DNA of 35,381 nt from JALZAA01 sp035316025. Its GTDB lineage: Bacteria; Actinomycetota; Acidimicrobiia; IMCC26256; JACDBD01. Positions 30,974-35,381 of this stretch are shown in pieces (the first letter of the stretch is position 1; the number at the start of each line of letters is the position of its first letter). The position numbers were made by a program, and so were the translations under genes. The notes under the pieces were generated by a model. It ran no database searches. It was not told where the DNA came from and saw only the letters and a list, made by a program, of their open reading frames with translations. The stretch is taken from positions 1 through 35,381 of the forward strand of contig DATFXL010000136.1 of assembly GCA_035316025.1 (NCBI GenBank). Direction: 5' to 3'.

Positions 30974-31912
30974 ATGTCACGAGCTAGGCGCGCCCTTCCC
31001 GACACCGACGACCTCCTGGAGGTGTATCTCACCGAGATCGGTCGGTACCGGCTGCTCAGGAAGGCCGACGAGGTCAGGCTCGCGCAGCGCATCGAGGCCG
31101 GCGACGAGGCACGCCGACAGCTCGAGGGGCGAGCTGGCTCGAATGGCGACAGTTGCCGTGAGCTGCGGCGCCGGGTGCGGGAAGGCGACGCCGCCCGCCG
31201 CTCCTTCGTGGAGGCGAACCTGCGCCTCGTCGTCGCCGTGGCCACGCGTTACCGCTGGTCCGGCGTCAGCCTCCTCGACTTGGTTCAGGAAGGAAATCTC
31301 GGTCTGTTGCGCGCCGTCGACAAGTTCGAGTGGCGCAAGGGCTTCAGGTTCTCGACGTACGCCACCTGGTGGATCCGCCAGGCCATCCGGAGCGGTATCG
31401 CGAACAGCGCCCGCACGATCCGCCTCCCGCTCAGCGCCGGGGACTGGATTGCACGGGCGGCGCATGCCCGTAGCCGGATCGAAGCGCGGCTCAAGCGGAG
31501 CCCCACGAGGGCCGAGATCGCGGAGGAGCTGGGTATCTCCGAAAACGGGCTCGCGACGCTCTTGCAACGAGCAGCCCGGCCCCTCTCCCTTTCTCAGCCG
31601 CTGTCCGAAGACGGCGACGGCGAGATCTTCGACCGAGTGGGCGACCCTGCCGCTACTTCCCCGTTCGAGGCGGCAGCGGCGGCGTTGCTGCCCCGGGAGA
31701 TCGCCAAATACCTCGAACCGCTCAGCTCCCGTGAGCGAGACGTGCTCGTGCAGCGCGCCGGGCTCGACGGGGACGAACCCCGGACGCTGGCGGAGATCGG
31801 ACGGTCCTGCGGGCTCTCGCGTGAACGCATCCGCCAGATCGAAGCCAACGCTCTCGACAAACTACGGCACCCAGCTTTTCGAATCGCTCTGCGCTGCCGA
31901 GTCGCTGATTAA
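30974..31912 (+). CDS. RNA polymerase sigma-70 factor, group 2 (primary-like)
   Basis: The 312-residue sigma factor has region 1.2 (DLLEVYLTEIGRYRLL, about 13-28), a non-conserved insertion, region 2 (FVEANLRLVVAVATRY, LLDLVQEGNLGLLRAVDKFEW, FRFSTYATWWIRQAI, 78-138), region 3 (about 150-205) and region 4.2 (TLAEIGRSCGLSRERIRQIE, 271-290). Region 1.1 is absent, which fits a group 2 alternative factor rather than the essential one. The region 2.4 YATWWIRQAIR is almost identical to primary sigmas, so it should read similar -10 elements. ATG 30974 has GGAG 5 nt upstream. No anti-sigma gene is seen next to it; the possible cold-shock-like gene lies upstream. Confidence 0.92.
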   Translation: MSRARRALPDTDDLLEVYLTEIGRYRLLRKADEVRLAQRIEAGDEARRQLEGRAGSNGDSCRELRRRVREGDAARRSFVEANLRLVVAVATRYRWSGVSLLDLVQEGNLGLLRAVDKFEWRKGFRFSTYATWWIRQAIRSGIANSARTIRLPLSAGDWIARAAHARSRIEARLKRSPTRAEIAEELGISENGLATLLQRAARPLSLSQPLSEDGDGEIFDRVGDPAATSPFEAAAAALLPREIAKYLEPLSSRERDVLVQRAGLDGDEPRTLAEIGRSCGLSRERIRQIEANALDKLRHPAFRIALRCRVAD

Positions 31913-31989
31913 CGGTGCCCGGCCGCGACAAAGGCGCACTCTCGGAGCTCATCCAGTGACCTCCTCGCCCGCGGTGAACGCTGGTCCGC

Positions 31990-33858
31990 TCACCCGAGCT
32001 GGCGGTCGAGGTTGTAGGCGGCGCTGATCAAAGCCAGGTGCGTCAACGCCTGGGGAAAGTTGCCGAGCTGCTCGCCTGTCGGGCCGATCTCCTCCGAGTA
32101 CAGCCCGACGTGGTTGGCGTAGCTGAGCATCTTCTCGAACGTCAGCCGCGCCTCGTCGAGCCGCCCCGCTCGGGCCAGAGCCTCCACCCACCAGAACGAG
32201 CACATCGAAAACGTGGCCTCCTCGCCCGCGAGCCCGTCGGGCGACGCATCTACGTGGTAGCGGTAGACGAGGCTGTCGGAAACGAGCTCGGCGCTGATGG
32301 CGTCGAGCGTCGAGATCCAGCGCGGGTCCGTGGGCACGACGAATTTGCACAGGGGCATGAGCAGCACGGAGGCGTCGAGAACGTCGGTGTCGTAGTGCTG
32401 GACGAAGGCCCGGCGGGCCGGGTGCCAGCCGCGTTCCATGATCTGGTTGTAGATGCGGTCCCGGACCGCGCTCCAGCGTGGGATGTCGGCGGGCAGGCCG
32501 CGCTGGCGCGCGACGCGGATGGCGCGCTCGACGGCGACCCAGCTCATCAGCCGGGAGTGCGTGTAGTCCCGGCGGCCGCCGCGCGTTTCCCAGATCCCCT
32601 CGTCGGGCTGGTCCCAGTGGTCCATCAGCCACTCGAGGCTCCGGGTGATCTCCATCCAACCCTCGTGGTAGATCGGTATGCCGGACTTGTTGCAGAGGTA
32701 GATGGAGTCCATCAGCTCGCCGTAGACGTCGAGTTGCAGCTGGGTCGCCGCCCCGTTCCCGATGCGCACCGGCGCCGAGCCCATGTAGCCCTCGAGGTGG
32801 GCGAGCTCCTCCTCGGGCAAGTGCCGGCGCCCGTCGATGCCGTACATGATCTGCAGCGGGCCGGATTCGCGGTCGGCGTTGTCACGGAGGCCCCCCAACC
32901 ATCCCATGAAGGAGCTCGCCTCGTCGGTGAACCCGAGCCGGAGGAACGCGTAGAGCGTGAAGGCTGCATCTCGCATCCACGTGTAGCGGTAGTCCCAGTT
33001 GCGTGCGCCGCTGAGCTGCTCGGGCAGGCTGGTGGTGGGAGCGGCCACGATGGCGCCGGTGGGCGCGTACGTGAGGAGCTTGAGTGTGAGCGCTGAGCGG
33101 TGGACCATCTCGCGCCACCGCCCGCCGTATTGCGAGCGGCGGAGCCAGCCGCGCCAATAGGCCACGGTTGCGTCGAACTCGGCGGCGATGTCGTCCGCGG
33201 AGTGCGGCACCGGCGTCTGGCCGGGGTCGAGGCGGTCGAGCACGAAGGTGGTCGTCTCGCCGGCGCGGAGATCGACACGGGCGCGGACGTCGCCGCCGTC
33301 GACGATCTCGAGCGGGCAGGGCGCCGACAGACCGAGCTCCAGCTCGGGTGAGCGGAAGATCGCGCCATGGGGGGCGAGCACGACCTCGTGGCGAGCGCGC
33401 GCATAGTCGAAGCGCGGCGCGACGTCTACCGCGAAGCGCATCTGCCCGCGCACGGCGACCACCCGGCGGATCATGCGGTGCCGGTACGCCGACCCGCCTG
33501 TGGGCGGCACTGGCATGAAGTCCTGCAGTTCCCCAACCCCGTTGGGCGTCAGGAAGCGCGTGATCAGGACGTTGGTGTCCGGTAGGTAGAGCTGCTTGGA
33601 GGTCCATCCACCACCTTCGGGCGCGATGCGAAACCAGCCCCCGCGGTCGGCGTCGAGGATCGCGGCGAAGACGCTCGGCGAGTCGAACCGCGGACAGCAC
33701 CACCAGTCGATCGTCCCGTCGGTGCCGACAAGCGCAACGGTGTGCAGGTCGCCGATCAGGCCGTGCTCGGCGATGGGCAGGTAGCGCCCGCGCTGCGCCC
33801 GCTGAGTCCCGCCGGAGTCGACCCGCTCTTCTCGACCAGCACGGGAGTCCAGGGCCAT
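31990..33858 (-). CDS. Glycoside hydrolase family 15 protein (glucoamylase/trehalase-like), copy 2
   Basis: The 622-residue paralogue of the 6.0-7.9 kb gene has the same architecture: N-terminal domain starting RYLPIAEHGLIGDLH, then NWDYRYTWMRDAAFTLYAFL, DEGIWETRGGRRDYTHSRL (catalytic-acid region) and a C-terminal LYSEEIGPTGEQLGNFPQA with the base. Expected activity is hydrolysis of trehalose or malto-oligosaccharides in the cytoplasm. ATG 33858 was chosen because homology begins soon after it and upstream codons are low-complexity Arg/Ser; its ribosome binding site is modest (GAGG about 7 nt away). It lies just after a decayed MDR gene and converges on the sigma factor gene. Confidence 0.9.
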   Translation of the reverse strand: MALDSRAGREERVDSGGTQRAQRGRYLPIAEHGLIGDLHTVALVGTDGTIDWWCCPRFDSPSVFAAILDADRGGWFRIAPEGGGWTSKQLYLPDTNVLITRFLTPNGVGELQDFMPVPPTGGSAYRHRMIRRVVAVRGQMRFAVDVAPRFDYARARHEVVLAPHGAIFRSPELELGLSAPCPLEIVDGGDVRARVDLRAGETTTFVLDRLDPGQTPVPHSADDIAAEFDATVAYWRGWLRRSQYGGRWREMVHRSALTLKLLTYAPTGAIVAAPTTSLPEQLSGARNWDYRYTWMRDAAFTLYAFLRLGFTDEASSFMGWLGGLRDNADRESGPLQIMYGIDGRRHLPEEELAHLEGYMGSAPVRIGNGAATQLQLDVYGELMDSIYLCNKSGIPIYHEGWMEITRSLEWLMDHWDQPDEGIWETRGGRRDYTHSRLMSWVAVERAIRVARQRGLPADIPRWSAVRDRIYNQIMERGWHPARRAFVQHYDTDVLDASVLLMPLCKFVVPTDPRWISTLDAISAELVSDSLVYRYHVDASPDGLAGEEATFSMCSFWWVEALARAGRLDEARLTFEKMLSYANHVGLYSEEIGPTGEQLGNFPQALTHLALISAAYNLDRQLG

Positions 33859-33874
33859 CAGGCAGCCTCGTCGA

Positions 33875-34141
33875 TCACGGCACGAGCACGAGCTTTCCCG
33901 TCGCCGCCGACTGTTCCAGTACCTCGTGCGCCCGCCGCGCTTCGGTGAGCGGAAGTCGCTCCGCCACGACGGGGTGGATCTTGTCCGCACGGAGCAGTGG
34001 AAACATCAGCTCGTCCTCGTGCATCGCGTGGTTGCCGAGGTTCTCACGGAGTTGAGACCACGATGCTGTGAGCCCCATGACGTCATCGGGGTCCGAGAAG
34101 TCGGGTCCGACCCGATGCGATGTTGAACGTGAGCATGGCAT
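33875..34141 (-). pseudogene. Remnant of an MDR/quinone oxidoreductase gene (C-terminal part only)
   Basis: The minus-strand frame ends with LLRADKIHPVVAERLPLTEA, then RRAHEVLEQSAATGKLVLVP, the standard C-terminal signature of zinc-independent MDR enzymes (compare FPLADAAAAHAYLESRQAFG at 8.9 kb). Only about 70 residues resemble the family; the GroES-like domain and nucleotide-binding motif are missing, and upstream DNA does not continue the fold in any frame I can see. It is therefore a truncated gene. Whether it is still translated cannot be judged. It sits 16 bp upstream of the second GH15 gene. Confidence 0.6.
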
Positions 34142-34389
34142 GGCGAAGCGCCTTGTGGATGAAATGCAGCAGATCGAATCGATCCATTGGCTGAGCTCCG
34201 ATAGACACGATTGGTTGTTCGACCCGCGTAGGGTCCGGCAACCGACGACCTCCTACCAGGGCCGAACGTCCTACAGATCGGGGACGATCCATGCGACTTT
34301 GCGAATTCTGGACGTCGACGGCGAACGATGAGGCCTGCTCGGCTACCGTGAGCCTCGATCCCCCGACACGTTGTACCTCAGACGGTCCG
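34142..34389. other. Non-coding stretch before tRNA, lower GC
   Basis: No convincing gene is seen on either strand. Short inverted repeats (GATCG-AAT-CGATC at 34172-34184) and a -10-like TACCGT (34344-34349), which could drive the tRNA with a leader of about 34 nt, are the only signals. It may be decayed sequence that once belonged to the MDR remnant. Confidence 0.35.
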
Positions 34390-34462
34390 GCCCCCGTAGC
34401 TCAGGGGATAGAGCGTCGGTTTCCTAAACCGTGCGTCGCAGGTTCGAATCCTGCCGGGGGCG
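34390..34462 (+). tRNA. tRNA-Arg, anticodon CCU
   Basis: A cloverleaf can be drawn: acceptor GCCCCCG/CGGGGGC, D stem GCTC/GAGC, anticodon stem TCGGT/ACCGT (outer U-U mismatch) with loop TTCCTAA, T arm GCAGG-TTCGAAT-CCTGC, discriminator G. The anticodon CCT at 34423-34425 reads the codon AGG, rare in this GC-rich genome. CCA is not encoded. The length is 73 nt. Confidence 0.93.
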
Positions 34463-34727
34463 CAAACGTTTTCGCATTCAGAGCGAAGGCAGCACCCCCG
34501 GCCTCCGCCCATCGGCGCGCCGTCCGCGGCGCCACGTCGAAAAGGTCAGCGACGTCGCGCGGCGTCAGGACGGTCGCGTCGTCGTACCCGGGATCGCGAG
34601 CGAAGACACGACGGGACGGCGCGCGCTTGGACGGCACACGGCGCGGTGCCTTGGGATTCGCCTGCAGCTTGATGCGTTCTCGGAAGGCGCGGCGGATCTC
34701 GGCGAGTTCTACCTGCGTGAATCTCAA
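34401..34727 (-). pseudogene. Helix-turn-helix gene fragment running into the tRNA
   Basis: On the minus strand a frame from TTG 34727 encodes a basic N-terminus and then VLTPRDVADLFDVAPRTARR, followed by WAEAGG, a MerR/excisionase-type helix-turn-helix. The wing that should follow (LPAVRTPGGHRR-like) is absent. The frame instead continues into antisense tRNA sequence (AGFEPATHGLGNRRSIP, a known translation artefact of tRNA genes) and stops at 34401. The gene therefore appears cut off next to the tRNA 3' end. It could be a remnant of an integrated element or a small gene whose real end has been lost. Confidence 0.42.
34471..34487 (+). terminator. Short hairpin after tRNA
   Basis: TTCGC-ATTCAGA-GCGAA begins 8 nt after the tRNA discriminator base. 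The 5-bp stem is weak, so it is only a candidate for tRNA 3' processing or termination. Confidence 0.25.
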
Positions 34728-34781
34728 CTATGGGCCGCTTTCAGACACGACGCCGAGTTTTAGGTGGCTTGTCGGCGCCCG

Positions 34782-35381
34782 TCACCGACGGCACGGCGTG
34801 ACTGCCACCTGAATTGGACCCGAACCGACCGCAATGTCGGTGGCGTTCTTCGTCCTGGTCGTCAGGTCAATCGTCGACACCGTGCCGTCGCCAGAGTTGC
34901 TGACGAGGGCTGTCTTGCCATTCGACGTGACCGCCACGCCGAATGGTTGCGAGCCCACCGTCATGTCGTCGGGGTTCTTGGTCCTCGTCTTCACATCGAT
35001 GGTCGACACCGTGACGCCGCCGTAGTTGGCGATCAAGGCGCTCTTGCCGTCCGGCGTGACCGCTACTCCGGCCGGGTTGGCGCCGACGGGGATGTCGTTG
35101 GGGTTCTTGGTCCTGGTCTTCACATCGATCGTCGAGACCGTGCCGCTGGCCTCGTTGGTCACGAAGGCGGTCTTGCCGTCCGGCGTAATCGCCACTCCGG
35201 CCGGGGCTGAGCCTGCGGCGATGTCGTTTGGGTTCTTGGTCCTGGTCTTCACATCGATCGTCGAGACCGTGTCGCTGCCGTAGTTCGTGACGAACGCGGT
35301 CTTGCCGTCCGGCGTGATCGCCAATCCGGCCGCGCCGAAACCGACCGTGATGTCGTTTGGGTTCTTGGTCCTGGTCTTAAC
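34782..35381 (-). CDS. YVTN-type beta-propeller repeat protein, partial (5' end outside window)
   Basis: The minus-strand frame is open to the window edge and ends at TGA 34782-34784; about 199 C-terminal residues are visible. They form 43-residue repeats of the type 'VAITPDGKTAFVTNYGSDTV', 'STIDVKTRTKNPNDI', '.VG..PAG', which match the YVTN/surface-layer beta-propeller repeat, one blade each. The N-terminus, including any signal peptide, is missing. Such proteins are usually secreted or surface-attached, which is family knowledge. The last blade is the most divergent (STIDLTTRTKNATD) and the chain ends AVTPCRR. The repeated Arg in KTRTK is encoded by AGG. Confidence 0.85.
   Translation of the reverse strand, partial: VKTRTKNPNDITVGFGAAGLAITPDGKTAFVTNYGSDTVSTIDVKTRTKNPNDIAAGSAPAGVAITPDGKTAFVTNEASGTVSTIDVKTRTKNPNDIPVGANPAGVAVTPDGKSALIANYGGVTVSTIDVKTRTKNPDDMTVGSQPFGVAVTSNGKTALVSNSGDGTVSTIDLTTRTKNATDIAVGSGPIQVAVTPCRR
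34830..35381. repeat. 129-bp tandem repeats within the beta-propeller gene
   Basis: The string CACATCGAT recurs at 34992, 35121 and 35250, exactly 129 bp apart, and the surrounding DNA is nearly identical between the copies nearest the window edge. The copies towards the 3' end of the gene are more diverged, so amplification appears most recent towards the gene's 5' side. Confidence 0.85.

Noticed and set aside
34068..34331. Plus-strand frame of 87 codons before the tRNA
   Set aside because: No domain, no ribosome binding site, and it overlaps the MDR remnant; composition looks random.
34401..34462. Antisense peptide AGFEPATHGLGNRRSIP as a real protein end
   Set aside because: It is the typical conceptual translation of the reverse strand of a tRNA gene.
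34830..35381. Regular repeats considered as a CRISPR array
   Set aside because: The 129-bp period lies in frame inside a beta-propeller gene and there are no separate repeat and spacer units or cas genes.

Overview
The window reads as a gene-dense, high-GC actinobacterial chromosome. The gene content (wax ester synthase/diacylglycerol acyltransferase, acyl-CoA ligase with a double-hotdog MaoC protein, P450 with a CxxHxxC ferredoxin, several SDR/MDR oxidoreductases, TetR and MarR regulators, a primary-like sigma factor), frequent GTG/TTG starts and apparently leaderless genes fit an environmental actinomycete, possibly of the Acidimicrobiia. The taxonomic placement is inference, because no rRNA or marker phylogeny is available here.

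Layout. 1-6.0 kb: the C-terminal end of a patatin-like protein, then a minus-strand run (fused 2-oxoacid dehydrogenase E1 alpha/beta, WS/DGAT, carboxylate-diiron protein). It is divergent from an unusually short E2 acyltransferase that has no lipoyl domain. 6.0-11.3 kb: GH15 glucoamylase/trehalase-like enzyme, SDR, a translationally coupled VOC protein plus quinone oxidoreductase, a DUF1579-like protein and a small membrane protein. 11.3-16.3 kb: MaoC dehydratase and acyl-CoA ligase on the minus strand, divergent from an alpha/beta hydrolase, an SDR and an Arg/Lys/Gly-rich 54-residue protein. 16.3-21.8 kb: TetR regulator, formylglycine-type sulfatase and DUF1330 protein on the minus strand, divergent from a D-aminoacylase-type amidohydrolase and an MBL-fold hydrolase. 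21.8-26.8 kb: P450 and ferredoxin behind two inverted repeats, an HhH-GPD protein, a DHA2-type exporter and a protein of unknown family. 26.8-29.7 kb: polysaccharide deacetylase, MoxR ATPase and CoxE-like VWA protein in one tight operon. 29.7-30.6 kb: a 381-bp regulatory region with three copies of a CACTTGA-N4-TCAAGTG-type operator in front of a marR gene. 30.6-33.9 kb: a possible divergent cold-shock-like protein with a sigma-70 factor, then a second GH15 enzyme. 33.9-35.4 kb: gene remnants, tRNA-Arg(CCU), and a beta-propeller gene built from 129-bp tandem repeats that runs off the window.

How the genes may work together. The first block could link oxidative decarboxylation of 2-oxoacids to acyl-CoA and then to neutral lipid storage. 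The 11-16 kb block looks like acyl-CoA activation and hydration with hydrolase/SDR steps for a lipid or terpenoid-like substrate. The sulfatase and amidohydrolase/MBL block looks like a TetR-controlled catabolic locus. These links rest on adjacency and family roles only.

The most distinctive signals are the phased MarR operator set, the lipoyl-less E2, the paired inverted repeats before the P450, the repeated TAnnnT-N5-7-start arrangement, and two small genes outside the obvious annotation (the 54-residue protein and the cold-shock-like protein before the sigma factor). I did not find a mobile element, CRISPR array or recognised defence system.
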